The notes under the pieces: model-generated
What the model was told of the DNA's origin: nothing
Database searches by the model: none
What the model saw: the letters and a program-made list of their open reading frames with translations, nothing else
Shown: piece after piece, positions 16,264 through 26,671 of the stretch
How the letters are laid out: the number at the start of each line of letters is the position of its first letter
Position numbering within the stretch: the first letter of the stretch is position 1
From: an uncultured Bacteroidales bacterium
GTDB lineage: Bacteria; Bacteroidota; Bacteroidia; Bacteroidales; Muribaculaceae
Assembly: GCA_902785925.1 (NCBI GenBank)
Contig: CADAAI010000026.1
Span: 1-40,341, forward strand
Reading direction: 5' to 3'
DNA length: 40,341 bases
Translations under genes and position numbers: made by a program

Positions 16264-17913
16264 ATGGCAGATATACAAGAAAAAATCGGTAAGTTGTGTC
16301 CCGAGGCGCAATGCGACGCCAGCGGTGAGTTCTTGCTGATTAGCGTGCCCGACGCACAGTGGCACGATCTTGCACAATCGCTCAAGGATGAGCTTCACTT
16401 CGACTACTTGACAGCACTAGTTGGTGTTGACTGGAAAGAGGAGCTTGGAGTGATGTACTACTTGACCAACACCGAGACTCAGGAGATGATTCACGTGAAG
16501 GTTGCTACCGCCGACCGTGAGCAGCCTCGCCTTCACAGCGTGAGCGACCTTTGGGCTGTTGCCAATTTCCAGGAGCGTGAGGTATATGATTTTTATGGCA
16601 TTGAGTTTATCAACCATCCTGATATGCGTCGCTTCTTCCTGCGCAATGACTGGGTTGGATATCCCTTGCGCAAGGACTATGACGACGACCCCGAGAAGAA
16701 CCCGTTGCGACTCGAAGACGAGGAGAACGAGGACAACACCTATCGTTTGGTTGAAGATGAAAATGGAGATGTAACACGCGTCGACGGCAAAGTGTTTGGT
16801 GACGATGAATATGTAATTAACGTTGGTCCTCAGCATCCATCAACCCATGGTGTTATGCGCTATCGTGCATCAATTGAAGGCGAGTTGGTTAAGAAGGTCG
16901 ACGTTGTGAGCGGTTACATTCACCGCGGCATCGAGAAGATGTGCGAAAGCTTGATGTATCCACAGACTCTGCTCTACACTGAGCGCTTGGACTATATGTC
17001 GGCTCACATCAACCGCCACTGCCTGTGTCTGTGTATCGAGAAGGCAATGGGGCTGGAAGTTCCTCATCGTGCAGAGCTAATTCGAATGATGATGGACGAG
17101 CTTATGCGTCTGTCGAGTCACTTGCTTAGCTACGGCTGCTTGACAATGGACCAGGGTGCAACTACAGCGTTCTTCTACGGTTTCCGAGAGCGCGAGTTGA
17201 TTTACGACATTTTCGATAAGACTTGTGGCGCTCGTATGTCGATGAGCTACCTCACTATAGGCGGTGTGAAGGCTGATGTTCACCCCGATTTCATTAACGA
17301 CGTGCGCAACGTGTGCGATACAGTGACCGAGAAACTCAAAGAGTATCACAAACTCTTCACCGGTAACATTATCGCTCGCAACCGAATGGTTGGAGTAGGT
17401 ATACTGGGCAAGGAAGATGCAATCAACTATGCAATCACAGGTCCTTCGGGACGTGCTAGTGGTCACCATTGCGATGTGCGTAAGTGCCATCCTTACTCAC
17501 TCTACAACGAGGTGGAGTTTGACGAGGTTACCTATGAGACCGGTGACTCAATGGACCGCTACATGGTTCGTATGAAGGAAATGGAGGAGAGCATCAAGAT
17601 TCTGCGCCAGTGCTGCGATATGCTTGAGAAGGAAGGCATTGAGGGCGAGTACATCGCCAAGGTTCCAAAAATTATCAAACTTCCTGCAGGTCACTGGTAT
17701 CAGCAGGTAGAGGGTAGCCGTGGCGCCTTTGGCGTTTACCTTGAAAGCGATGGCGATCCCAAGCCTTTCCAGAAGCCTTATCGCCTACACTTCCAGAGTC
17801 CTTGCTTCAATCTAGTGGGCGTAGTTGATCTCACTTGTAAGGACAACCTGATTGCCGACCTTATTACCATCACCGCGTCAATCGACTATGTGATTCCCGA
17901 CATCGACAGATGA
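16264..17913 (+). CDS. nuoCD: Complex I fused subunits C and D
   Basis: The protein has 549 residues and is a fusion. Residues 1-150 are the NuoC (30-kDa) part, with VANFQEREVYDFYGIEFINH and RRFFLRNDWVGYPLRKDY. After an acidic linker (about 140-170) the NuoD (49-kDa) part begins with INVGPQHPSTHGVMR, followed by SGYIHRGIEKMCE and ERLDYMSAHINRH, which line the quinone pocket. NuoCD fusions are common in Bacteroidota and enterobacteria. No nuoE, nuoF or nuoG follows it; the next gene is nuoH, 57 bp away. Confidence 0.97.
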   Translation: MADIQEKIGKLCPEAQCDASGEFLLISVPDAQWHDLAQSLKDELHFDYLTALVGVDWKEELGVMYYLTNTETQEMIHVKVATADREQPRLHSVSDLWAVANFQEREVYDFYGIEFINHPDMRRFFLRNDWVGYPLRKDYDDDPEKNPLRLEDEENEDNTYRLVEDENGDVTRVDGKVFGDDEYVINVGPQHPSTHGVMRYRASIEGELVKKVDVVSGYIHRGIEKMCESLMYPQTLLYTERLDYMSAHINRHCLCLCIEKAMGLEVPHRAELIRMMMDELMRLSSHLLSYGCLTMDQGATTAFFYGFRERELIYDIFDKTCGARMSMSYLTIGGVKADVHPDFINDVRNVCDTVTEKLKEYHKLFTGNIIARNRMVGVGILGKEDAINYAITGPSGRASGHHCDVRKCHPYSLYNEVEFDEVTYETGDSMDRYMVRMKEMEESIKILRQCCDMLEKEGIEGEYIAKVPKIIKLPAGHWYQQVEGSRGAFGVYLESDGDPKPFQKPYRLHFQSPCFNLVGVVDLTCKDNLIADLITITASIDYVIPDIDR

Positions 17914-17970
17914 TATTGTGGTCCAGAGAGAAGAAACAGATTATAAACACACATATTATATATATTGATT

Positions 17971-19053
17971 ATGTTTGACTTCAGTGTAGTCACTAATTGG
18001 TTTAACGACCTGCTCCTTGGAGTGATGCCGCAATGGCTGGCAACGACTATCGAGTGTGTGATTGTGGCAGTATTATTGCTGCTCGCCTATACCGTGCTTG
18101 CGATGTTCTACATCATGTATGAGCGTTGGGTGTGCGCCTGGTTCCAGTGCCGCCGAGGCCCACTGCGTGTAGGACCTTGGGGCTCGTTGCAGATTTTTGC
18201 CGATGTGATTAAGATGCTCATCAAGGAGGTGGTGGGATTGTGGAAGACCGATAACTTCCTGCATAAATTGGCTCCCTACTTCGTGCTGGTAGCATCGGTC
18301 GTGGTGTTCGCCTGTCTGCCTTGGGGTAAGGGCCTCCAGGCCATCGACTTCAACATTGGCGTGTTCTTCATGACTGCCGTGTCCTCGTTAGGCGTGGTGG
18401 GAATTCTGCTAGCCGGCTGGTCGAGTAATAGCAAGTACACCATGATTGGTGCCATGCGTAGTGGCGCCCAGATGATCAGCTATGAGCTCTCAATTGGCAT
18501 TGCCATGCTCACTATCGTGTGTCTTGCTGGCACCATGAGCGTGACAGGACTTGTTGAGGCTCAGCAGAATGGTTGGTTCATCTTCACAGGTCACATTCCT
18601 GCAATTATTGCCTTTATCATCTATGTTATAGCAGCTACTGCCGAGACCAACCGTGGCCCGTTCGACCTTCCTGAAGCTGAGCACGAGCTCACCGCAGGTT
18701 ACCACACCGAGTATTCGGGTATCCATTTTGGTTTCTTCTACCTTGCAGAGTACCTGAACCTCTTCATCGTGTCGGGAATCGCTACATTGCTGTTCTTAGG
18801 TGGCTGGATGCCATTCCACGTGAGTGGTTGGGATGGCTTCAACGCAGTGATGGACTATATTCCATCAACTATCTGGTTCTTGGGCAAGGCGATCTTTGTA
18901 TCGTTTATCATAATCTGGTTCAAGTGGTCGTTCCCACGTGTGCGCATCGACCAGATGCTTGCATTGGAGTGGCGTTACTTGATGCCTATTGGACTCTTCA
19001 ACCTGGTTCTCATGGCAGTAATTGTGAGCATGGGCTGGCATTTTGCAGGTTAA
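17971..19053 (+). CDS. nuoH: Complex I subunit H
   Basis: The protein has 360 residues from the ATG at 17971 (a TTG two codons upstream is in frame but unlikely to be used). It has about eight membrane helices. The signature RRGPLRVGPWGSLQIFADVIKMLIKE near the N-terminus and ETNRGPFDLPEAEHELTAGYHTEYSG in the middle are diagnostic of NuoH, the subunit that completes the quinone cavity. It is the last nuo gene before the ATP synthase block; atpD starts 42 bp later with no terminator seen in between. Confidence 0.97.
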   Translation: MFDFSVVTNWFNDLLLGVMPQWLATTIECVIVAVLLLLAYTVLAMFYIMYERWVCAWFQCRRGPLRVGPWGSLQIFADVIKMLIKEVVGLWKTDNFLHKLAPYFVLVASVVVFACLPWGKGLQAIDFNIGVFFMTAVSSLGVVGILLAGWSSNSKYTMIGAMRSGAQMISYELSIGIAMLTIVCLAGTMSVTGLVEAQQNGWFIFTGHIPAIIAFIIYVIAATAETNRGPFDLPEAEHELTAGYHTEYSGIHFGFFYLAEYLNLFIVSGIATLLFLGGWMPFHVSGWDGFNAVMDYIPSTIWFLGKAIFVSFIIIWFKWSFPRVRIDQMLALEWRYLMPIGLFNLVLMAVIVSMGWHFAG

Positions 19054-19083
19054 TATTGAAATAAAACTATACAGCATAAATAA

Positions 19084-20598
<1,515 letters not shown>

Positions 20599-20646
20599 AG
20601 CTAATATTTTAGAAACAATAACTGCTAATAGACATTTAAAGACACT

Positions 20647-20880
20647 ATGACACTGAAAATTATTTCGGCCGAGCAAGTGGAATTTGAGGGCGAAGTTGAC
20701 CAGGTGACATTGCCAGGTGCCTTGGGATCGTTCCAAATCTTGAACAATCATGCAGCGCTTGTCTCTTCGCTTATGCCAGGAACCATGTCCTATGTAGTGG
20801 GCGAAACCACCGAGCAGAAAGAGATAAAAGGCGGCATAGTCGATGTGAAGGATAATGTTGTGAGTGTGTGTCTTTATTGA
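20647..20880 (+). CDS. atpC: ATP synthase subunit epsilon, N-terminal domain only
   Basis: The protein has 77 residues. It contains the beta-sandwich domain of epsilon (LKIISAEQVEFEGEVDQVTLPGALGSFQIL, then HAALVSSLMPG and GGIVDVKDNVVSV) and then stops. The usual C-terminal pair of helices (bringing the total to about 130-140 residues) is absent, and no remnant of it is visible in the 25 bp before atpB. In enzymes that have them, those helices inhibit ATP hydrolysis. Short epsilon subunits are known in this phylum, so this is probably native and not a truncation. Confidence 0.92.
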   Translation: MTLKIISAEQVEFEGEVDQVTLPGALGSFQILNNHAALVSSLMPGTMSYVVGETTEQKEIKGGIVDVKDNVVSVCLY

Positions 20881-20905
20881 TAAAATAGATTATAACTCTC
20901 TTTTT

Positions 20906-21994
20906 ATGAAGAAAGTAATAACAGCAATAGTCGCATTGGTGATCCTCGCGCTCATGGCGTGGGGGTATGCCGAGAGTGCCGCACATCACGGTCATGGCGA
21001 CGCCAAGGTGAACCCCAAAGAGACAATCTTTGAGCACCTGGGCGACACCTACGGTTGGGAGGTGCCCTTCTCGCACACCAAGAAGATTTCGTTGCCCATT
21101 ATTGCCTTTGCCAAGGGTGGTGGTCTGCACTGCTTTATGTCGAGCCGTGTCACTGGCGGTGACACTTGGCAGGATGGTGACGCGAGCTTCAAGATTCCTC
21201 ATGAGGGAGACTACAAAGGCAAGCTGGTTCAAGTGCTTGATGATGGCACTGAATACCGGCCTTGGGACTTCTCTATCACGAAAAACGTGTTGGGAATCCT
21301 CATTGCGGCGGCATTGGTGATACTGATGGCGATGAGCCTGCGCAAGTGGTACAAGCGCGAGGGAATGAAGGGGCCTAAGGGCTTCAAGGGTATGCTCGAG
21401 CTCGTTATCGACTTTGTGTACACTGACACTATCAAGCCCATCATGGGAAAGGATGCTCCCAAGTATGGTCCCTACCTACTGACGGCATTCTTCTTCATCC
21501 TCACAATGAACTTGCTGGGACTGATAGTGATATTCCCTGGTGGCGCCAACCTCACCGGCAACCTTGCCGTGACAATGGTATTGGCGCTCATTACCTTTGC
21601 TGTCACCAACCTGACAGGCACCAAGCATTACTGGAAGGATATCTTTTGGCCCGATGTGCCCATAGCACTCAAGTGTCCTGTGCCCATGATGCCTCTCATT
21701 GAGTTCCTTGGCATCTTGACTAAGCCATTGGCACTCATGGTCCGACTCTTTGCCAATATGCTTGGTGGTCACATGGTGGTTATCGTGCTCATTCTGTTGA
21801 TCATGGTATTTGCACAGATGTTTGGTACAGCTGTTGGAGCTGGCACTGCTATTATCTCGGTGTTGCTCTCGCTGTTCATGCTTGTGCTCGACACTCTTAT
21901 CAGTTTTATCCAGGCCTTTGTGTTTACTCTATTGTCGACCATCTTCATTTCGATGGCCCACATTCATGAGGAACACAAAGCACTAACCGAATAA
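20906..21994 (+). CDS. atpB: ATP synthase subunit a (Fo), with exported N-terminal extension
   Basis: I start at the ATG at 20906 (362 residues); the open frame reaches back to 20864 but overlaps atpC. Residues 1-22 form a signal-like helix, followed by about 100 residues with a histidine cluster (AAHHGHGD) and beta-rich sequence that would lie in the periplasm. The core helices begin near 127. The essential arginine is R280 in LTKPLALMVRLFANMLGGH. The enzyme's usual length is about 240-270 residues, so the N-terminal part is an addition of the kind seen in Bacteroidota. No atpI-like gene is found between atpC and atpB. Confidence 0.95.
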   Translation: MKKVITAIVALVILALMAWGYAESAAHHGHGDAKVNPKETIFEHLGDTYGWEVPFSHTKKISLPIIAFAKGGGLHCFMSSRVTGGDTWQDGDASFKIPHEGDYKGKLVQVLDDGTEYRPWDFSITKNVLGILIAAALVILMAMSLRKWYKREGMKGPKGFKGMLELVIDFVYTDTIKPIMGKDAPKYGPYLLTAFFFILTMNLLGLIVIFPGGANLTGNLAVTMVLALITFAVTNLTGTKHYWKDIFWPDVPIALKCPVPMMPLIEFLGILTKPLALMVRLFANMLGGHMVVIVLILLIMVFAQMFGTAVGAGTAIISVLLSLFMLVLDTLISFIQAFVFTLLSTIFISMAHIHEEHKALTE

Positions 21995-22033
21995 TAAAAG
22001 AACAAAATAATAACAATTAAAACCATTAAGATT

Positions 22034-22288
22034 ATGTTAGGATTAATTTTAGCTCAAGCAGCCGCTGGTGTTGGCGTTGCAAAATTAGGAGCATGCATTG
22101 GTGCAGGTATCGCAGCTATTGCAGCAGGTATTGGTATTGGTCGCATTGGTGGCTCAGCTATGGAGTCAATTGCTCGTCAGCCCGAATCAACCGGTGACAT
22201 TCGTACCAACATGATTGTGATTGCAGCACTTATCGAAGGTGTTGCCCTGATTGCACTCATCGTTTGTATTCTTGCGCTCTTCGTTTAA
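22034..22288 (+). CDS. atpE: ATP synthase subunit c (Fo ring)
   Basis: The protein has 84 residues and two helices joined by the polar loop ARQPE (47-51). The ion-binding carboxylate is E68 in NMIVIAALIEGVALIALI. The first helix is glycine- and alanine-rich (GAGIAAIAAGIGIGRIGG) with no glutamine, and E68 is followed by Gly and not by Ser or Thr. The known sodium-binding motif needs those residues, so the sequence favours protons as the coupling ion. Confidence 0.96.
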   Translation: MLGLILAQAAAGVGVAKLGACIGAGIAAIAAGIGIGRIGGSAMESIARQPESTGDIRTNMIVIAALIEGVALIALIVCILALFV

Positions 22289-22314
22289 TAACCCTTTTAA
22301 AGAAAGGTTTTTAG

Positions 22315-22812
22315 ATGGAACTGTTTAAGCCTGAATTTGGCCTGGTGTTCTGGATGTTTTTGGCATTCGCATGCCTCTACTTCATCCTGGCAAAGTGGGC
22401 GTGGCCTTTTATCATCAAGAGCATGGACGAACGTGCTGCATTGATTGATAAAGGCGTAGCCTATGCTCAGGAGGCGAAGTCAAAGCTCGACAATGCCAAG
22501 CGCGATGCCGACGCTCTAGTTGCCGACGCACGCAAGCAACAGGCCGACATTTTGCGCGACGCAGCCAAGATGAAAACCGAAATCATCGAGCAGGCTAAGG
22601 CCGAGGCTGCTGTCGAGGCTAAGAAAGTGACCGATGCCGCTCAAGTGTCGATTGAACAGTCACGCAAGGAGAGTGAGCATCAGTTGCGCCAGGATGTGGG
22701 CGCCTATGCCCTTCAGATCGCCGAGCAGGTAATTCGCCGCAACATGAGCGACGATAAGGCCCAGCGCGACCTGGTTAAGAAACTACTTACTGAGGTTGAA
22801 TCAAGTAATTAA
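22315..22812 (+). CDS. atpF: ATP synthase subunit b (peripheral stalk)
   Basis: The protein has 165 residues: one N-terminal membrane helix (about 10-30, FGLVFWMFLAFACLYFILAKWAW) and a long charged, alanine-rich helix that should form a coiled-coil dimer. Length and layout are normal for subunit b. Only one b-type gene is present, so the stalk is presumably a homodimer. atpH starts 8 bp after its stop. Confidence 0.95.
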   Translation: MELFKPEFGLVFWMFLAFACLYFILAKWAWPFIIKSMDERAALIDKGVAYAQEAKSKLDNAKRDADALVADARKQQADILRDAAKMKTEIIEQAKAEAAVEAKKVTDAAQVSIEQSRKESEHQLRQDVGAYALQIAEQVIRRNMSDDKAQRDLVKKLLTEVESSN

Positions 22813-22820
22813 TCAACGCA

Positions 22821-23360
22821 ATGAACGACGGACTTATTCCAAACCGGTATGCCAAAGCGCTTTTCAAGCTCTCGCAGGAGCGTGGCGACACATCTCAAGT
22901 ATATAATGAGATGAAGCATCTAGATGTCGCCTATGCTGCTGAGCCAGGATTGAAAAAGGCTGTTAACAATCCGTTTTTGCCGGTTGCCGATAAACTAAAG
23001 CTGTTGTGTGCTGCTTCGAGAGCAAAGCTCGACAGCACGGCGGCACAGTTCATGGAGTTGGTTATTAAGAACAACCGAATCGACTTTTTGCGTGCCATTG
23101 CTCTGTCATTTATGAAACAATATCGTGAGCTAAATGGCATAGCTAAAGTTGAAGTCGTCACTGCCACCAAGCTTGGCGATGACGAGATAAATGCTATCGT
23201 CGATGTTGTGAAAGAACAGCTTGGTGGCAAGACTATAGAGCTCACTAAGAGTGTCAACCCCGACCTCATTGGTGGCTTCACTGTCGATGTCGACTCGCGG
23301 GTACTTGACGCATCGGTGAAAAGTCAATTAGAGAAATTGCGTTTAAGGTTGGCTCAATAA
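22821..23360 (+). CDS. atpH: ATP synthase subunit delta
   Basis: The protein has 179 residues. It begins NRYAKALFKLSQERG, the typical start of the delta/OSCP family, and the C-terminal block NPDLIGGFTVDVDSRVLDASVKSQLEKLR is the family signature. It ties the peripheral stalk to the top of F1. It lies 8 bp after atpF and 59 bp before atpA, in conserved order. Confidence 0.95.
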   Translation: MNDGLIPNRYAKALFKLSQERGDTSQVYNEMKHLDVAYAAEPGLKKAVNNPFLPVADKLKLLCAASRAKLDSTAAQFMELVIKNNRIDFLRAIALSFMKQYRELNGIAKVEVVTATKLGDDEINAIVDVVKEQLGGKTIELTKSVNPDLIGGFTVDVDSRVLDASVKSQLEKLRLRLAQ

Positions 23361-23419
23361 ATTGCTTAATTAGAATTTTGAACCAACCGTATAAGAACTC
23401 CTAAGTTAATAAGAGTGAG

Positions 23420-24997
23420 ATGATTAACCCAAGTGAAATATCTGAAATACTGAAACAGCAACTCACCGACATTGAGAGCAAGGTGTCGTTTGAGGAAGTT
23501 GGCACAGTGCTTGAGGTAGGCGACGGCGTGGCTCATGTCTACGGACTGGAGAACGTCGAGGCCAACGAACTTGTCGAGTTTGAGAACGGTGTCACTGGCG
23601 TTGCAATGAACCTTGAGGAAAGCAACGTGGGTGTAATCCTGATGGATAAGGTCGACAGTGTGGCCGAAGGCATGAAAGTGCGCCGCACAGGCGAGATTGC
23701 TTCGATTCCTGTGGGCGAGGGTTTGTTAGGGCGTGTTATCAACGTCCTTGGTGAGCCGCTCGACGGCAAGGGACCTATCGAAGGTGAGCTTGTGCGACTT
23801 CCTCTCGAGCGCAAAGCGCCTGGTGTTATCTTCCGTCAGCCGGTGAATCAGCCATTGCAGACTGGTCTCAAAGCCATCGACTCAATGATCCCAATTGGTC
23901 GTGGCCAGCGCGAGCTCATCATTGGTGACCGCCAAATTGGTAAGACTGCAATTGCTGTTGATACCATAATCAACCAAAAGGCAGGCTATGACGCTGGAAA
24001 GCCAGTGTACTGTATATATGTGGCTATTGGACAGAAAGCCTCGACAGTGGCTGCCCTTGTCAACCAACTCAACCAACATGGTGCAATGCCCTACAGCGTG
24101 GTGATTGCTGCAACTGCTGCCGATTCGGCTTCGATGCGCTATTACGCACCATTTGCTGGTGCTGCCATTGGTGAGTACTTCCGTGACACAGGCCGCGACG
24201 CTTTGGTAGTTTATGACGACTTGTCGAAGCAGGCTGTTGCCTACCGTGAGATTTCGCTGATTCTTAAGCGTCCATCTGGTCGTGAGGCTTATCCAGGCGA
24301 TATCTTCTATTTGCATAGCCGTTTGCTTGAACGTGCAGCTAAAATCAATGAGAACCAAAAGGTTGCCGAGGCAATGAACGATCTCCCTGCAGCCCTCAAG
24401 GGCAAAGTTAAGGGTGGTGGATCGCTCACCGCACTTCCAATCATTGAGACACAGGCAGGTGACGTAAGTGCTTATATCCCCACCAACGTTATCTCTATTA
24501 CCGATGGTCAGATTTACCTCGAGACGGCGTTGTTCAATAACGGAATCCGTCCTGCTGTGAATGTAGGTATATCGGTATCGCGTGTGGGTGGTAATGCCCA
24601 AATCAAGGCGATGAAAAAGGTGGCCGGTACTCTTAAGATTGCGCAGGCACAGTTCCGTGAGTTGGAGTCTTTCACTAAGTTTGGCGGAGACATTGACCCA
24701 GTTACCGCTCGCACTATCGATACTGGTCGCAAGAATGAGCGTCTGCTCGTTCAGCCACAGTATCAGCCTGTTCCCGTTGAGGAGCAGATTGCGGTAATTT
24801 ACTGTGGTGTAAATGGCCTACTCGAGAGTGTTCCAATGGACAAAGTCGCTGAGTTTGAGCAACTGCTCATCCAGTACTTGCATGCTAAGCATCAGAGTGA
24901 TGTGCTCGATGTGCTCAAGAGCGGCAAGATTGATGACGACGTGATGGCTAAGCTTCGTGATGCAGCCAGTGAGATTTCAGGTAAGTATAAAGCTTGA
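23420..24997 (+). CDS. atpA: ATP synthase subunit alpha
   Basis: The protein has 525 residues. The regulatory nucleotide site has the P-loop GDRQIGKT (169-176). [31 protein letters not shown] and [20 protein letters not shown] are typical of alpha, including the ordered SRVGG region. The length is slightly above the E. coli protein. A partial -7-like sequence (GAATTTTG near 23375) precedes it but lacks the first T, so an internal promoter is not supported. Confidence 0.98.
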   Translation: MINPSEISEILKQQLTDIESKVSFEEVGTVLEVGDGVAHVYGLENVEANELVEFENGVTGVAMNLEESNVGVILMDKVDSVAEGMKVRRTGEIASIPVGEGLLGRVINVLGEPLDGKGPIEGELVRLPLERKAPGVIFRQPVNQPLQTGLKAIDSMIPIGRGQRELIIGDRQIGKTAIAVDTIINQKAGYDAGKPVYCIYVAIGQKASTVAALVNQLNQHGAMPYSVVIAATAADSASMRYYAPFAGAAIGEYFRDTGRDALVVYDDLSKQAVAYREISLILKRPSGREAYPGDIFYLHSRLLERAAKINENQKVAEAMNDLPAALKGKVKGGGSLTALPIIETQAGDVSAYIPTNVISITDGQIYLETALFNNGIRPAVNVGISVSRVGGNAQIKAMKKVAGTLKIAQAQFRELESFTKFGGDIDPVTARTIDTGRKNERLLVQPQYQPVPVEEQIAVIYCGVNGLLESVPMDKVAEFEQLLIQYLHAKHQSDVLDVLKSGKIDDDVMAKLRDAASEISGKYKA

Positions 24998-25030
24998 TAT
25001 GATTGTTGATTTTAAGGTTTTAGCTTATTA

Positions 25031-25918
25031 ATGGCAACACTTCGAGAACTTAAAGGACGCATTAGCTCAGTTGCTTCGACCGAGAAGACTACGAGCGCGA
25101 TGAAGATGATTTCGTCGGCCAAGATGCACAAAGCAACAGGGCAGTTGCAGCGACTCAAGCCTTACAGGGGCATGGTGCGCGACGTGCTCAGCCACTTGCT
25201 CGTAACCGACCAAGAATTCTCTTCGCCTCTGATAGAGTCGCGCGAAGTGAAGAGCGTGGCGCTAGTGGTCTATGGTAGCGATGACGGCTTGTGCGGTGCA
25301 TTCAACATCAATATTTTCAAGCAACTGCTCATTGCCATCGACAGTCTGCGCAAGCAATATGGCAAGGGTGTGGAAATCACAGTGATTCCAGTTGGCAAGA
25401 AAATGTCAAAAGCTGTTCAAAAGATTGAGTCACGCAGTCTCAAGGTAGAGAGTGTGCCCTATATGAGCACGCGTAGCACCGTAGAGCAGCTCACCGATTT
25501 CACTGAACTGTTGCGTAGCCGCTTCGTCGACCACGTATACGACCGTGTCGATGTTGCCTATATGCAATATGTGAGCTCCAGCAGGCAAGTGATGCAGCTT
25601 GAACAGTTGTTGCCTCTCAGTGCCGAGGCTCTAGCTAAGGATGTTGATCCCAAGGCTGCTGCAAGTCCTTGCATCTTTGAGCCCGATGCTAACAGCATCT
25701 TCAACAGTGTGCTGCCATTGCATCTGCGCTCTACTATGCAGGAGATCTTTGTCTCGAGCACTGCTTCGGAACAGGCTTCACGTGTGATGGCAATGCAGAC
25801 GGCAAGCGACAATGCCGCCGAGCTTCTCGAGGAGCTTAACCTGGAGTACAACAAGTTGCGTCAGCAAAGTATTACCACCGAGCTGCTCGATATCTTGGGC
25901 GGACAAGTGGAGCGTTAA
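25031..25918 (+). CDS. atpG: ATP synthase subunit gamma
   Basis: The protein has 295 residues. The N-terminal helix (LRELKGRISSVASTEKTTSAMKMISSAKMHKA) and the C-terminal helix (ASDNAAELLEELNLEYNKLRQQSITTELLDILGG) are the two strands of the rotor shaft, and SDDGLCGAFNINIFK is the conserved central block. It is the last gene of the atp block. The next gene is nuoI after the largest gap of the cluster. Confidence 0.96.
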   Translation: MATLRELKGRISSVASTEKTTSAMKMISSAKMHKATGQLQRLKPYRGMVRDVLSHLLVTDQEFSSPLIESREVKSVALVVYGSDDGLCGAFNINIFKQLLIAIDSLRKQYGKGVEITVIPVGKKMSKAVQKIESRSLKVESVPYMSTRSTVEQLTDFTELLRSRFVDHVYDRVDVAYMQYVSSSRQVMQLEQLLPLSAEALAKDVDPKAAASPCIFEPDANSIFNSVLPLHLRSTMQEIFVSSTASEQASRVMAMQTASDNAAELLEELNLEYNKLRQQSITTELLDILGGQVER

Positions 25919-26052
25919 AATGAACAATAGATGCCAATGGCGAACGATTGTTTATGCCTGTCGGGGCGCCAAGGCACATCAAAATATTTTTTAAGGCATA
26001 AAGTAGTTATTAGTGTGTTGCATTAGCACAGCACCGAAATAAACATTATTAT
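25919..26052 (+). promoter_or_regulatory. atpG-nuoI junction with alternative hairpins
   Basis: This is the longest internal gap of the cluster (134 bp). TTTATGCC (25951-25958) can pair with GGCATAAA (25995-26002). Its 3' half, as TGCCT (25955-25959), can instead pair with AGGCA (25972-25976). A run of six T (25987-25992) follows the second option 10 nt later. The two pairings exclude each other. No TAnnTTTG promoter was seen here. Confidence 0.45.
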
Positions 26053-26670
26053 ATGAACATCAAGGAGTATTTCTCTTCACTAATTGAGGGAACTCACAGC
26101 CTAATCAAGGGTATGGAGGTGACAGGTAAGGAACTCTTTACCAAGAAAGTTACCGAGCAATACCCCGAGAATAGGGCAGAGTTGAAAATCCCCGAGAGAT
26201 TTAGAGCCACGTTGCAGTTCATCTATGATGACGAGGGTTACCACAAGTGCATCGCCTGCAAGACTTGCGAGCGCAACTGCCCTAATGGTACCATTGAGAT
26301 TATCACGCGCATGGTTGACCTGCCCAATGGCAAGAAAAAGATGAAGCTCGACAAGTATATGTACGACTTGGGAAGCTGCACCTTCTGTGGATTATGTGTG
26401 AGTACATGTCCAACCAATGCCATTGAGTTCTCCAACGACTTTGAGCAGGCGGTATTCCGCCGTGAGGCACTTCTCAAGCAGCTCAACTATCTGCCCGAGA
26501 AGGAGAAGCCAGCACCCGAGCCCAAACCGACTCCGGCTGCTAAGCCTGTAGCTGCTAAGCCTGAAGAGCCTAAACCTGAGCCCAAGGTTGAAGAATTTAA
26601 GCCCGAGTCAAAGGCCGAGGAACCCAAAGATGTTCAGGATCCTAATGTAGAACAAAAAGAAACAGAATAA
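26053..26670 (+). CDS. nuoI: Complex I subunit I with a long Pro/Glu/Lys tail
   Basis: The protein has 205 residues. Two ferredoxin-type 4Fe-4S motifs, C66-C69-C72-C76 (CIACKTCERNC) and C109-C112-C115-C119 (CTFCGLCVSTC), would bind clusters N6a and N6b. The core ends near residue 148. Residues 149-205 are low-complexity: repeats of the type EPKP, AAKP and EEPKPEP, ending in an acidic stretch. The tail lies after the second cluster and should be solvent-exposed on the peripheral arm. As NuoE, NuoF and NuoG are missing here, NuoI would be the outermost Fe-S subunit and the natural entry point for electrons. nuoJ starts 1 bp after its stop. Confidence 0.95.
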   Translation: MNIKEYFSSLIEGTHSLIKGMEVTGKELFTKKVTEQYPENRAELKIPERFRATLQFIYDDEGYHKCIACKTCERNCPNGTIEIITRMVDLPNGKKKMKLDKYMYDLGSCTFCGLCVSTCPTNAIEFSNDFEQAVFRREALLKQLNYLPEKEKPAPEPKPTPAAKPVAAKPEEPKPEPKVEEFKPESKAEEPKDVQDPNVEQKETE

Positions 26671-26671
26671 T

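Noticed and set aside
25812..25994. 60-residue open frame overlapping the end of atpG and the junction
   Set aside because: It lies almost wholly in another frame of atpG and has no family features; it is a shadow frame.
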